From assembly GCA_000310025.1 (NCBI GenBank), contig FN647938.1:417044-481043 (forward strand): a stretch of 64,000 nucleotides of DNA, written 5' to 3'. Each line of letters starts with the position of its first letter. The stretch's first letter is position 1. The notes below the pieces were generated by a model. That model searched no databases and had not been told where the DNA came from. It saw nothing but the letters and a program-made list of their open reading frames with translations. The stretch is from Ectocarpus siliculosus. Its lineage: Eukaryota; Sar; Phaeophyceae; Ectocarpales; Ectocarpaceae. A program made the translations under genes and the position numbers. Positions 38,601 through 48,298 of the stretch are shown here, piece after piece.

Positions 38601-40871
38601 GCCAGTCCTCCTCCGACAACACCGACATCAGGTCAGCCCCCTCCACGCCCGCTACCGCCGCCCCCCCCGGGACCCCCGTGTGTCGGTAAAACGCCTGCCG
38701 CCTGTCCAGCAGCAGCACGAGCGACTCGCACGCGCCCTCCAGCTCTGCGCCGTCCGTAACTGGCAATACCTGATGTCGACAGACAGCCATAGATCGCGTA
38801 CCGCCGACCCAATACGCCGGAAGAAGGAACAAGGTAGCGGCTAGGTCAGATTTCTCTTGCCCGTGGCGGAAGTGAGCGTCCCAATCACGCACACGGTAAC
38901 CTTCAAGCAACCTGAACACCAGGTCCCGAACCAACAATCGCGCCGACGGGGCAGGGCAAGCAAGGAGCTCCCGCACGTGCCACGAGGTCTGGCAACAAAA
39001 ATATTGCACAAAACACTGGACTAGTGTGTCTTCGCGTGCACGGTTAGGATAAACCAACGGCTGAGTTAATTCACGAGCCGCCACAGCAAGCAGGGACGAC
39101 ATCTACAACCTACAACAATGCCAACGGTCTGAGCATGTATATACCAGGTGGTGTTGAGAAGCCACGCAACAACGGTCCACCCAACCAAATAAAAGTCGCT
39201 CGCCTTCGCCAGAGCGCGGGCCACGCTCCGAAGAGCCTCCTGCACGGAAGCGACCACGCCCTCGGATTCTCCCGCATACGTCTGTCCCAGCATCGCCCTC
39301 AGGCTCGCCGGCAGGGACGTCCGCAACAGAGCTCGGCGGTGCGCCGGGCTCTCCATGGCCACGTCCTCAGCCAGGCCATTCATGAGGGCTGACAGCTCGC
39401 GCAACGCCGAGGTCAGCTCCCCTTCTTCCCCGGGAAGCGCCAGGGCGTCGCTTGCCTGTGACTGCGAAACGGTCGTGGGCAGAAGGAAGGGGGGGGGGGA
39501 TCTTCTGTGGTTCTGGAATTTTCACGGGTTGACCGTTTGTCTCGGTGGAGGAAAAACTTGAACTTTCCTATGTTTGTCGCAACCTGTCATTGGCGGGCGC
39601 CGTTTCCAAGTGGAGCAAGGAGTGCTCCTCCGTCGTTTTGTTTTGTCGGTTTCTTGCCTTCCTCCTGGTGCGTGTTTCTAGACTTGTTAGTCTGGGCAAT
39701 TTTTTTATCTCTTCGCGTGTGGCGGCACATGTCCTCGGTCGTGGAATGTGGACTTACTCCATGGTTAGCTCGAAAACCGATAAAATTCGTCGTTGTCTTT
39801 GTACGGTATGTAGGAGGTACTGAGGTTTTAGACGGAGGGCAGAAGTAAAATAACGTGGGGGCAACAGCAGTACAAAAATTGGTAGCTCAACCGGGAAGGT
39901 GTTGATTTTGGATGGGATTTTCTGGCCGAGGAAAGGATAGTCTTAAAGGTACAGCCACAAAGAAAGAACAGGTAAACAAACAAAAAAATGCATTTTGTAC
40001 AATGCTCCCATGAGGTAATGTAGTCCACTGCTGTATCAAGAGGATAACTGTCGCCGCTGATTGGCGTAGTACGTGCGAACGCGCTCTTCGCACGTGGTGA
40101 TATACGGATGATGAGAGCGTGGCGTAGAATCGATACAAGTAATCCTGTTTGGGCGTGGCATCGATGAGCCATCCTCTCACCAAAAATCATCAAGCGCTGA
40201 GAGCGCGTTCACATGTACCACCCCAAACAGCGTGGTAGCATATATTTGTATAGCTATCACAAACTTCGGCCAAAAAGTTCCGAGGGGAATAGAAAAAGGA
40301 GGGGTATGCTCGCGTTTCCACCCACTCACTCGAACGTGCTGTATTCTGTATTCCACCTAACCGCAACGTTTATAGCCGGGAGTTTGCCGCCCAACATGCG
40401 GGGGAATCGCGAGGACGGACTCAGGCGCCTCTTTGCCCGCGACTCACGAACAGAAGGAATACTGCTGTACCTGAATATTGTACCTGTGGAATCGATTTCC
40501 GATTATGATTCCGACTCGAGCCGAAAAATAAAAATGGCGATTGCCCTCTAGAACTAGCAAGGCTATGTAGCAGATGGCTGTTAGCGCTCGTATGCAGAGC
40601 TCTCGTAGCATCAAAAGATTTTACATGTCGCTCACACGAACACGGGCAACTGCAACCTACACGGGTAAACCGGGTTGTTTTGGCTGCTCATGACAAAAAT
40701 CAAACATCATCAGCGTGCAAAACACCCAACAAAGCTTCTTGCACTCTCTATCTAGTGGCAGTCCCCCCCGCCCGCCGCGTTACTCACCAAGCGAATCACA
40801 AGGAACTCCAGCATCTCTTCGAACGCCACAAGCGAGCGCGCGTGGTTGCTCGCATCTTCGATGGTGACCCC
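4222..40871 (-). CDS. Giant ubiquitin carboxyl-terminal hydrolase, USP9X/fat-facets type
   Basis: This deubiquitinase (cysteine peptidase family C19) follows human USP9X almost segment by segment on the minus strand. Exons with checked splice ends include 40788-40871, 38575-38759, 37920-38052, 37234-37406, 36394-36992, 25284-25387, 24447-24512, 18467-18849, 18044-18199, 17402-17456, 16728-16844, 16114-16434, 15467-15634, 13924-14490, 13522-13598 and 13100-13330. Some 35 more can be read at about 39.2-39.4, 35.5-35.8, 34.9-35.1, 34.55-34.7, 33.68-33.88, 33.07-33.24, 32.5-32.75, 31.86-31.98, 31.25-31.43, 30.65-30.9, 30.1-30.36, 29.56-29.73, 28.86-28.93, 28.18-28.48, 27.42-27.5, 26.75-26.94, 26.13-26.22, 23.63-23.75, 22.7-23.06, 21.89-22.03, 20.88-21.4, 19.47-20.45, 12.39-12.46, 11.93-12.25, 11.4-11.58, 10.5-10.93, 9.9-10.14, 9.13-9.45, 8.59-8.8, 7.97-8.11, 7.38-7.56, 6.49-6.63, 6.25-6.34, 5.79-5.9, 5.35-5.56 and 4.22-4.86 kb. 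The stop is at 4222-4224. The start codon was not found; it should lie in 40.9-42.1 kb. A single gene is inferred from the colinear match; a break downstream of 6.4 kb cannot be excluded. Confidence 0.88.
6331..6364. repeat. (ATC)n microsatellite
   Basis: Ten or eleven perfect ATC units inside a USP9X-like intron, immediately next to the coding segment near 6.25-6.34 kb. Confidence 0.9.
7658..7675. repeat. Poly-G run
   Basis: A run of about 17 G on the plus strand in a USP9X-like intron; on the transcribed strand it is a C tract. Similar shorter G/C runs lie near 5571-5582 and 13070-13082. Confidence 0.85.
8873..9010. repeat. Duplicated ~75-bp intronic segment
   Basis: Two diverged copies sharing the cores gtacgacgggcgtgattcgg and gtacgacggacgtgattcgg stand about 75 bp apart inside a USP9X-like intron. 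No coding content is seen. Confidence 0.6.
10165..10199. repeat. (TTC)n microsatellite
   Basis: About eleven TTC units in an intron of the USP9X-like gene; it reads GAA on the transcribed strand. Confidence 0.9.
10945..11143. repeat. ~200-bp polypurine tract (polypyrimidine in the transcript)
   Basis: Almost pure A/G sequence built of gaga, gggaggg and gtagagag units on the plus strand. In the minus-strand gene it is a very long C/T tract that ends just before the acceptor (about 10929) of the exon starting YLDYDDPPPTQ. Confidence 0.85.
12836..12866. repeat. (ATCAAC)n microsatellite
   Basis: Five tandem hexamers in a USP9X-like intron. Confidence 0.8.
14573..14642 (+). other. tRNA-like sequence (A-box only), not a gene call
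   Basis: The stretch tgcctcagcggttagacc resembles a tRNA D-arm/A-box, and flanking cgcat/atgcg could pair. The T-arm and B-box do not form, so this is at most a decayed tRNA-derived fragment inside an intron. Confidence 0.2.
16921..17003. repeat. ~18-bp minisatellite
   Basis: Five degenerate copies of a unit close to atatcatactatcgtg, in the intron between the 17.4-kb exon and the QQDA exon of the USP9X-like gene. Confidence 0.8.
19368..19461. repeat. Long (TC)n microsatellite abutting a 5' splice site
   Basis: About 90 bp of nearly pure TC on the plus strand. The minus-strand exon ends at 19471 and its donor reads gtgagtgaaagagagaga, running straight into the repeat. Confidence 0.9.
19471..23060 (-). 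other. Helical region upstream of the peptidase domain, USP9X-like
   Basis: Exons at 23.63-23.75, 22.7-23.06, 21.89-22.03, 20.88-21.4 and 19.47-20.45 kb match the USP9X middle region. FVRSGGFSQFCEAIL (21.95 kb) equals human 'FLKSGGLPLVLSML'; HEMLYTLQIVDGVLDFLAG (22.8 kb) equals 'SQVLYLTEVVYALL'; DCTQLFDVLCSLVEESI (19.7 kb) equals the 'LLFFITLLFTVL' helix. The 18467-18849 exon then gives KCKTVASRAMAYKLLAALC, typical of the stretch just before the Cys box. Long Gly/Ala/Thr-rich inserts at 20.0-20.4 and 21.0-21.3 kb enlarge this region relative to animals. Confidence 0.75.
23411..23455. repeat. Telomere-like doublet and tcacaatc repeats
   Basis: Two ccctaa units (aaccctaaccctaa) followed by three short tcacaatc-type repeats in a USP9X-like intron. 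Far too short to be more than an interstitial chance or relic. Confidence 0.5.
23600..23631. repeat. (TC)n microsatellite abutting a 5' splice site
   Basis: Fourteen TC units on the plus strand. The minus-strand exon ends at 23632 and the donor is gtgagagagagagag, so the repeat begins within the splice site. Confidence 0.9.
24447..26219 (-). other. EF-hand-like pair in the USP9X-like protein
   Basis: Three phase-matched exons (about 26128-26219, 25284-25387, 24447-24512) join into a continuous helix-loop-helix-like stretch. The first half is KARAIFEQWFHKFE, then NAHGVMDRVGAARFI, which lacks good calcium ligands. The second half is DERVNKFF followed by the loop DKTGDGYMRLDD and FLRLFRDR. The second loop fits the EF-hand spacing: Asp at 1, Thr at 3, Asp at 5, Gly at 6, Arg at 9 and Asp at 12. 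Human USP9X has no such insert between its ubiquitin-like segment and the following helices, as far as I recall. Calcium control of this deubiquitinase is therefore possible but only inferred. Confidence 0.7.
26101..26127. repeat. (TACCG)n repeat abutting a 5' splice site
   Basis: Four tandem accgt units plus a variant. The minus-strand exon ends at 26128 and the donor reads gtatggtacggtacggtacg. Confidence 0.85.
26268..26385. repeat. (CAT/CAC)n-rich low-complexity tract
   Basis: Imperfect trinucleotide array with two tandem catcacaacgatcgt units, in a USP9X-like intron. Confidence 0.75.
26743..28480 (-). other. Ubiquitin-like segment of the USP9X-like protein
   Basis: Exons at about 28.18-28.48, 27.42-27.5 and 26.75-26.94 kb match USP9X residues around its ubiquitin-like fold. 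ALHLLEEFVDETEMGG and KVVLNFENK precede SFKVEMHTNSQVWEV (human 'DLEVWSHTNDTIGSVR'), then KVRRKVAHRGKMPVEDVELK (human 'RRCILNRIKANVAHTKIEL') and SRRLGDLGLR (human 'DRKLIGQLNL'). A Ser/Pro-rich low-complexity insert encoded at 28.32-28.45 kb comes first. Confidence 0.75.
28945..28972. repeat. (CAG)n microsatellite beside an acceptor site
   Basis: Eight or nine CAG units; on the transcribed strand the tgc run lies just upstream of the acceptor for the exon beginning ELAPGLRDRVGEI. Confidence 0.85.
32940..33078. repeat. Two tandem ~69-bp units
   Basis: Unit 1 starts ggaaaccatcccctgttttc and unit 2 ggaaactatcccctgcgttc; both end with a gttttccga motif. They lie in the intron next to the 33.07-33.24 kb exon. 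Confidence 0.75.
33417..33691. repeat. Tandem duplication of an exon end and its intron start (~148 bp)
   Basis: Copies 33417-33542 and 33565-33691 share long blocks such as gcttcgatttcggttgc versus ggttcgatttcggttgc and the end gcacctcgtg. The right copy contains the 3' end of the coding exon (VHEVLDLFLK on the minus strand); the left copy repeats that end (VHEVLGLFLK) inside the intron. Confidence 0.8.
33925..34250. repeat. Dispersed duplicate ~70-bp segment
   Basis: Two copies about 250 bp apart share caacgagagctctt, gaatcgaa and cataagaagcacc, in a USP9X-like intron. Confidence 0.7.
35225..35400. repeat. CGACAA-type low-complexity array
   Basis: Degenerate tandem cgacaa/cgacga/caacaa units, intronic, just upstream of the acceptor side in plus orientation. 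Confidence 0.7.
36238..36271. repeat. (AGC)8(GGC)5 compound trinucleotide
   Basis: Compound repeat. On the minus strand one frame encodes a run of 13 Ala flanked by VC and VEACEV. Whether this is a short coding exon or intron of the USP9X-like gene could not be decided. Confidence 0.75.
36394..38052 (-). other. Two Tudor/chromo-barrel-like modules, USP9X-like N terminus
   Basis: Module 1 sits in exon 37920-38052: RRAQIVEESSTGRLRLSFDG followed by LSEYHDQWVGRDSPNIAPPG, the pattern 'V.F.G....YD.W...DS..I.P.G' of chromo-barrel/Tudor-knot folds. Module 2 is split: VDALDPNNTWTNATVMDTRE in 37234-37406, then DLLVSFRVYHPDGDKEE and, after a Gly/Ala-rich insert of about 100 residues, RRYFGLASRDEWISASSARI in 36394-36992. 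Such folds bind methylated histones, RNA or proteins. Animal USP9X lacks them as far as I recall, so this is a likely targeting region. Fold assignment is by pattern only. Confidence 0.6.
38095..38260. repeat. Short intronic duplications near 38.1-38.26 kb
   Basis: The string acatatttcctcgag occurs twice about 50 bp apart, and a gtcat-cg-agcagca motif preceded by ctcac recurs about 125 bp apart. Intronic. Confidence 0.55.
40788..40871 (-). other. Most 5' confident USP9X-like exon
   Basis: The exon is 28 codons, phase 0 at both ends, with a cag acceptor and gtgagt donor. It encodes GVTIEDASNHARSLVAFEEM followed by LEFLVIRL. It resembles a helix of the N-terminal repeat region but no exact counterpart is recalled. 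Confidence 0.65.
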
Positions 40872-42163
40872 CTGTTCCAGAACGAGGCAAACACGAGGGA
40901 GCATGGTGACCAGCGTGAGTACTCACATCTCTGCTGGCGGAGAGATGCACCTGCACAAGCGCTCTCCAATAGGAAACAGAAGGGAGGTAAAAGCAACAGC
41001 AGTCTTGTGCCCGGAAAACTACGAACGTGGTAGGCTGTATGATTCTTGCAATGCCAGGTCTCTGCCGTACTGGGGCATGCCAAGTAGGCTTGCTGCCGAG
41101 GGCAGGCAAGACGACGATTCTCAGAGCGTCGATACCAATCTACACCTGGCTACCACTTCTTGCTGAATACCTCAACTCCCCAGGTTCAACACACGGGCAA
41201 TGTGAACATCCCGCGGCATTGCAACAGTACTCACATGCTCCATCTTGCGTTGTCTCAAGGGCTGCTCTATTTCAAGAGAGCCCACTCTGCTTAAGTCGGC
41301 ATGTCGGAGGCCATCAGCAACGCCAGCAGGGTCCTCGCAGCTGGCATGGGCAGTATACCCCTATCTTTTTTTGTATTTTCGCGGTGCCTCAACCTACCCT
41401 CTGCACCGGTTGTTGCCCCACTGGCACTGCTGCAACCAGCCACCTAGACGCTAGGCCCACGCCCACGCCCACCCTGCACAAACCTTTGCGTTGTTTCGCT
41501 GAACGCCGTTCTCCACGTCTGACGTAACATCCACGTACACTCCTCCAGGTGTGATTACTATACTTTCGCCTTGCGCGCAAATCATTGCGCTCGCTGGTGC
41601 TCGGAGCCTTGACTGCTGTACTGGCTGTACTGAGCTATTGTAGCTACCGACGCACAGAGGAGGAATGTGTTCAACGGTCAAAATGGCCATGTTAGTCGTT
41701 GCTATCTTTTGTGTTTCATCAAAATCGAGCGCAGGAATTTCATTGCAAGCTCGACGTTGGAGTAACTTGTTGCAATGAAACATGCGCCGCCCACACACCA
41801 CACACCAGCAAACGCCCCCCCCCGGCCTCCTCTCGTGTAACTGCCGGTGTTACGGTGTTACGGCAGCGGCGGCAATTACAATTTCGATAAATTAGCGATA
41901 CCAGGCCCACTTACAGCCCAAAGTAGCGAGATCAGCACGTACCCCGCTCCCTCCTGAGGCCCTCTAACTGAGCCAGGTACCGTCAGCATAGCTAGGTTGG
42001 AAGGTTGGAAGTAAATTACGCCGCAACTGACACCTGACCCTGTGTTTGTAGATTCTGCAACCTGCAACGTTTGTGTTTCGACGGGTTGAGAGAGTGTCCA
42101 CATCACCGCCCAAGAACCTCTTTCCTAGCACATCCATACAATCAAACTAGGAAAATCAATATC
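40872..42163. other. Divergent region holding the unresolved 5' end of the USP9X-like gene and the CDC123 promoter
   Basis: No convincing USP9X-like first exon was found. Minus-strand open stretches near 41.5-41.8 and 41.88-42.1 kb are candidates but match nothing. CDC123 starts at 42164. No TATA box was seen at a useful distance. A small cccacgcccacgccc repeat lies at about 41457-41472. Confidence 0.5.
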
Positions 42164-45100
42164 ATGCATGCTGTACAACAGCCGGTGCTCGGGGAGCGTC
42201 CTTCATTAACTAAGCCCCGCCCGAATCCGTGCGTGTCCGACCGTAGCGTGATGGTGCCTAACGTCGGAGCGGGCGACACGAGCGAAGACGCCGTGCAGGA
42301 ACTCAACAACACCGAGGCAGCAGCAGCAGCAGCGGAAACGCCCGAACCGTCGGGGGTGTCACCGGCGCCTACGCAGGGGCATGTCCTGAACTGCCAGTTC
42401 GGTCGATGGCATCCGGTGTTCAAGCACTGCACACCGCGTAGCGTGGTACTGAAGCTCCCCGAAGATGTGGTGCGGTACCTCCAGCAGGATGGCGTGGTGC
42501 TGCCGAAGGGCTTCCAGATGTCGTGCGGGGAAGGGGTGCGGGATGACAGCGACGACGAGGTGGACTGGGGAAACGAAGACGAGGATGAACAAGATAGGGT
42601 AAGAGAGAGAGAGCTCTTGGGACGTGGTTTCTCGGAACATGGTGTTGATCGGGCGTTTGGAATATCGTATCTGCACGCAACTACGGTAGAAAGGGCGCGC
42701 TTTTAACCGAACGCGCTGACCAGTCGTATTTTTGTGTGGTGCATGGGGGCATGTACATGATACGCGAACCCAGGTTTGATTTCCTACTACAAGGGTACGA
42801 GGCGGCCAGGTGAAGGGGTAATGACGGTGGAGAAGGCATGTACTACATATGCTTTCTGAAAATTCGCATCGTCAGCCGGTGATACTCTCTAAAGATGTTC
42901 CCAAACCACGGACGTGTCCTGTTTTTCCTGATCCGTCCACAACTCAATGCTCCCTGACCGACCGAAACCAACTGGTGGTGCTGTTGCTGCTGCTCCGTCC
43001 ATATCTCAACGACAACCAGCCAGACTTCCCGGACCTTCACGCGCTGCTGAGCGACGCGATTGCTTCTTTGGGGGGAGCGGTGTTTCCCAAACTCAACTGG
43101 AGCTGCCCGAAGGCAAGTCTTACGATTTTGCTGGTACCAGCATCTATCGCTGTTCATTTGCCTGTGACTGTCGGTGTGGCCGTCTGTGTGTCTGCTTGTC
43201 TCGGTTCGCTCGCTTACTGTTGTCGCTTCCTCGTAGACCACCCTAATGAGCTGCGCACCAGCATGCGACGAGGATATAGCTTTCATGAGAGACAATCTCA
43301 AGTTAGCGTCTGGTTCGCGCATCTTGCGAAATAGCACGGTTTTGGTGTGTCACTGTCACTGTGTGTTGTGTGTTTGACGGCGTCGGTACTTGCTCTTCCA
43401 CCGGTACACTTAGGACGCGGCGTGGGTAAACGGAGGGAGCCTAAAGTGCAAGCTGCCAGGGGACGTGCTCTGCCTGATCAAGAGCTCCACCTTCATCTCG
43501 CATGATCTCAACCATGCGTGAGTATGCGTCTTGTCACCCTTCCATGTGGAGACCTACACCACCAACACACCAGCACCAGCACCACCTTTTTTGAGCAGAC
43601 TGATTGGCCGAGGAGCCACCTACGTGGTGGTGACCGCACACCAGGGGAGTATCTGGTGTAGATTTGCTGAGCAATCGTGCGCCGCTGTCGTGGAGCCGTA
43701 CATAAGAGTATTGATAGATCGGATGGGAGGACTTGGTTGGACCACCGGTCACAACGTGCCAGCCGCAGATGGCACCTGAGGTAGCTTTCTACGGTGGGGT
43801 GACCTACGATTTTGGTCGCTCGATGCTGGAAACCCCCGCAGTGCATACAGCATATAGCACTACAAGTAACACGATCCTAGTCAAGGCTTGACTTACCTCG
43901 GCGCCCAATTTGGGTTTTGCCGCATTGCAGGGTTAGCGTTAGGGCTGCTAAGTTTTCTTCGCGGCGTTGAGTGTGCGGGGGACTTTGTCTTTGGTCACGA
44001 CTGACGGTACATGTAGATAATTTACATGTTATCTATTCATCCGTGGACACTCACGTTCCAAGGCGGTGCTTTCTTTTGAGGTGTTCCCTTGGCCTGTTCG
44101 AGCGTTTCTCTCTCTCTGTTGTCCTCTTCGTCGTCGTTGTCGTTGTCTTCACGCAAAAACTATTCTGGTAACACCCGTATTGGTCCAATTGACGTGGGGG
44201 CCTCCCGTGACAATGTACTCGACTTTGAAGATGCCGACATGCTCCGGTTTACGGTAGTTTAGAGTTTCTTGCTGAAAATATTGGTAGGTGGGGTCACCTC
44301 GTGTGAAAGTTTCCAAGATATCTCCGCCCCCACGACATCAACTGTGAACGTACCGGACTCGTGGCTTGCGCCGTTCCATGTGCTGAAGGTTTGACGCGTG
44401 CACGGGCTCGAGCATATCTCGACCGGAAACATTTACGCTGGTCTTGCGGAAGTGGTGCAACCTCCACCCCTCCATGCTCTTCCGGTGTTTCGTCAGAGAG
44501 AGGCGGCTTGTGGGTGAGTCTATCATATCATGTCGTGTACGAGGGAATATGGAGTTGTTCCTCATCACTTTCGTTGTGTGTGTTCTGCTATTTTACCCTC
44601 TTTTCGTCTCCTTTGTCGGTTTGGTGGGCGTCGAGGCCGTAAATAGTGAGCGTTGAACCCGCTCCAAATCTCTCTAATCTTTGTTGGAATGAGGCAATGT
44701 CCCTCGATGTCGTTGAGCCTCTAAGATTGAACACACAAGCTTACGCCAACATTCACTAGCCCCGGGAAATACTGGCTGCTGTTGTCCACACTGTTGTCGG
44801 AATGGATCTCGGGAACACAGCCACGACGGACAACGTATTTCTCTTTGCTGGACGTCGTCCATATCTGACACCTTTGGCCCATAGGTGTTTGCCAAAGAGA
44901 CTGCACGAGCTACTACGGGTTTCTAGAGGAAGAGGCGGACCGGCTGTCGACGTTGCTGGAGGAATTTTTCGCGGCGGAAGTGTGCAAGAAGTTCGCAGAC
45001 CCTGACTGTAAGGATGTCATGGCGTTAGCTTGAACCTCATACTAAATAGTGCATTTGTGACTGCCCAACAAGCCGAAGAGTTTCTTGTACAAGAAAAGCC

Positions 45101-46177
45101 CTCTGTGGGCCTCCTCCTCTGTATCCCGTCCTATCACATACCGAAATGCGCAATAAATCAACGCTCAGAAAGAATGAGATGGCACACACGTTTGAAGGAT
45201 CGCTCATGTTGTTGGCGCCGTCTGGAGAGTTCTACAAAGCGGGACGGAGCGCTGAGGAAAATGAAGTTGTCCAGTTTGTATCGAGCACAAACCACGAGGG
45301 TTGGCCACACATTTTTCCCGAAGAGTTTCGGTTCACCAGACGCACCTTGCGTAGTAGGTCCCGCGTAGGGCATCGTCGCATGCATGAAAATATACACAAG
45401 AGTCGATTTTGTCATTCCCCTAGCGGCACCCCCTCTTGCCCCCCCGGCCAGCTTTCTCTTTTCCACTCGCCACTTGCAAGATAAGAACAGAACAGGGGAA
45501 CAGGGGCACTACCGACCGCTGGAGGCTTGCTGGCCTTTCCCGAGTGGTGTCGGCGATGACTTTTTTTAAAATATGTTTTCTACCCTCCGATGCCGATCCC
45601 ATCACACGACCGACGTGTACACGTGTGCCCAGGCGTGGCGGACGTGTACGTGGACAACCGCTCTCGAGTGTGGCTCCTGGACATGAACCCCTTCTCGGGG
45701 GTGACGGACTCGCTCCTGTTCGACTGGTCCGAGGATTCTCTGGCCGCCCCTCTCCCCCCACGCCCGCCGACGCTTGACCGAGGAGAGGAAACCCTCCCGC
45801 CGGGGGTTGCCATGCGGATACACTTCGACCCCTCGTCTACACACGGAGACCAGGCGAGTTCCACGCCTTCTGGAACCGTTGCAGCGCGAAGCAATGACCC
45901 GAGTGACTCGCAGCAAGGGCCGCCTGGGGGGCGGACAAGGGCAACAGGCGTTCTCGAGAGAGCGACGGGGATTACGCTGGCCGGGGGGGGGGAGGGGAGG
46001 GACTTCGAGTTTCGGTGCGTGCCGTCCAGCTTGCACATGGTGCCGGACCCGATGGGGCGATATAGGGGCCCCGCGGATGTGGGGATGGGGACCCTTGCGT
46101 GCGGCACCGGGGGCAACGGGGGTCTCGAGCTCGAGGACTTGATCGAGTCGTGCCGCCTTGCGGAAAAGGATGATTGA
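42164..46177 (+). CDS. CDC123: Cell division cycle protein 123 (eIF2 assembly factor)
   Basis: CDC123 (D123 family, ATP-grasp fold) chaperones assembly of the eIF2 complex in the cytosol by binding eIF2-gamma. Six exons: 42164-42598, 43020-43112, 43414-43517, 44389-44513, 44885-45007 and 45633-46177 (TGA 46175-46177), 474 residues, all junction phases consistent. Matches to the human protein in order: [40 protein letters not shown] (human '[19 protein letters not shown]'); LKCKLPGDVLCLIKSSTFIS; LVLRKWCNLHPSMLFRCFVR (human 'LVLRKWCELIPGAEFRCFVK'); QRDCTSYYGFL; and SRVWLLDMNPFSGVTDSLLF, with the Asp and Asn of DMNPF as predicted metal ligands. The first ATG is chosen because the frame holds an N-terminal low-complexity leader of about 70 residues before the conserved start. 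An acidic stretch (DDSDDEVDWGNEDEDEQD) and the 180-residue last exon make it longer than the 336-residue human form. Intron 2 starts with GC rather than GT. Confidence 0.95.
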
Positions 46178-48298
46178 TGCGCAAGAGGGTCTTGTGTGCG
46201 CAGGCGGCGGGAACGAACGGCGGCAGGCGGGGAGAGGCATCCTTTGATTGGCAGCTGGTTTCGGACGCAAGACTACGGACGTCATTCCGCGTTGTATGAT
46301 AGCACCGATAGCAAGCGGTTCAGCCTGCGATCAGGAAACGACCCACGGGGCCCATGAATCTCGCGTCAAAGCACTTGAGCGTTGTGAATGGTGAGGGATC
46401 AGCGCAGTTTGTGATCAGAGGACAAGCAGGGGGCCCGAGTCCCTAGAACATGTGAAGGCGTGTAATCCAGTCCAGTGTCTCGTAGGCCTTACGGTGGGGT
46501 GGTTGCTGCTCGTCTAGGGTAGCAGATCGGCAACTTTTGTTCGTATAACGGAAAACAAGAATCACAAGTGTCACGCCCCCACCACCTCTCTCTCTGTTGC
46601 TTAGCCGTCCGAGTCTTGACAGAGGTTGCGATTGCACGGAACGAGATTCGTGCCAGTACAACAGAACTTTTGGTAATGGTAATGGTCATCCATGCTCGCG
46701 TTGCTGCGATGCTCCGGTGTCCCCCGTTCCCAACGCTAGAAGAAGGGACTCACGCAAATGCTCGTACAGCAGTGGCTGCACCGTATGTCGTGCAGTGTGG
46801 TCTGTGATTCGTTACGGGTTACAACTTTAGGGCGTCGAGAAGGACGTCCTCAACATGTTCAGTTCCACCAACGAAAGTTGTTGGCATCCGTCTTCCAATC
46901 AGGTCAAGAAACAGGACCAAGTTTCATGCTTCGCGGCTTCTCTACAACACCCTCCCTCCCCGCGACTTCTCCATACCGGCTCGTTCATCCCGCCTTATAT
47001 TGTATGCATACACGCACCTAACGAAAAACAAGGATATCAGCCACCTATGATACCCTCACAAATAAACATGAAAAACGAAAAACAATTATTGCGCCATTGT
47101 TTTGTATCTCATCAAAATCTACCCCGTCATGGATGTCGCCTTTGCTCCAACAAACGCCTCCTTACTCGACGTGTCGAGTCACTCTAAACCTACCCCGGGC
47201 CAACTGCGACTGCCTTCCTCCCCTTACGAACTGTGCAAAGCTTTTGGCACACGTGAAACTTGATCAAGCTTGATAATTGTTTTGCTGCTCTCGGGGATTT
47301 CTACCAACTCCTGGTAGGACCTGGGATGGGGGATCCGGGTCTACAAGCACAGACAGGCCTTGCCGCGCAAAACAACGATGGTTTCGATCGAAGCTAAAAA
47401 GAGATACAAATCGACGTTCGTTGGTGCTGGGACGCGGGCGACATGAGTTCCACGCCACATGGCGATGAAAGCGGCAAAGACATCATAGCACGCCCCACGG
47501 TCGGCCACCAAAAGGAATGCAAGTCGAGGGAGGGGAGGGACTATACTAGTCTTGGAAAGAGTTAGGGTTCTCTAAAAGAAGTTAATAACCAGGAGGCTTC
47601 TTACGTCCCCAAGCAAGCGCGAGCACAAGGACAAATCGGTCTTACGTTTTACACAACGCTTCATACCACCCACCATCAACAACGAAGGACAAACTGGGTC
47701 GGGAAACACACAGTCCAATCCCCAATTTCGCCCAAAGCCTCGCGATCACTGACCAATAGTATCTAGCATACCTCATGGGCGAAAACTGGCTGTGAACAGA
47801 AAGTCCCAAAAATGAACACAGAAAACGCTACAGAAAAAATAAAGAAAAATCCAAGCTTCTCAAGGATGGCAAACAATCGCTTAGATTTCTCCCCTCACTC
47901 CGAGCCAGTCTCATTCGAACTCTCATCAGGCTCCAACCAACCGCCATCACTCCTTGGCGTCAGAGAGACCACCAATGCTAAGAAAGACCTCCACGCTGGA
48001 GCCTTTATTTCTCTCGGAAATCACCGCAAGGTCCAAAAACGTGGACAATTTGTGGCAGAAATTTTGAGCTGTCCACCACCAACATCCTCGTCCCCCACGA
48101 GTCCGGGCCCGAGCGCATAAATGGCAATATGCATACAACGGCACGGGATCACGGTGTTCTTCGTACTCGCGTAACCTGCGCAGCAACGTCTGCTTACAAC
48201 CGCCAGCGAAGCGGGCAATCAATCACCCTGGTTTGTCACTTGCGGTTCAACACCGAAGCAACAATCAACCCAAAAGGCCCCGTACTACATGGCGCCAT
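46178..48298. other. Convergent intergenic region between CDC123 and RH3-like
   Basis: About 2.1 kb of 3' flanking sequence. Only short unmatched open frames occur on both strands. No repeat or RNA gene stands out. Confidence 0.6.

Noticed and set aside
41451-42106. Minus-strand open stretches as first exons of the USP9X-like gene
   Set aside because: No family resemblance, no phase check possible, and no clear signals; left unresolved.
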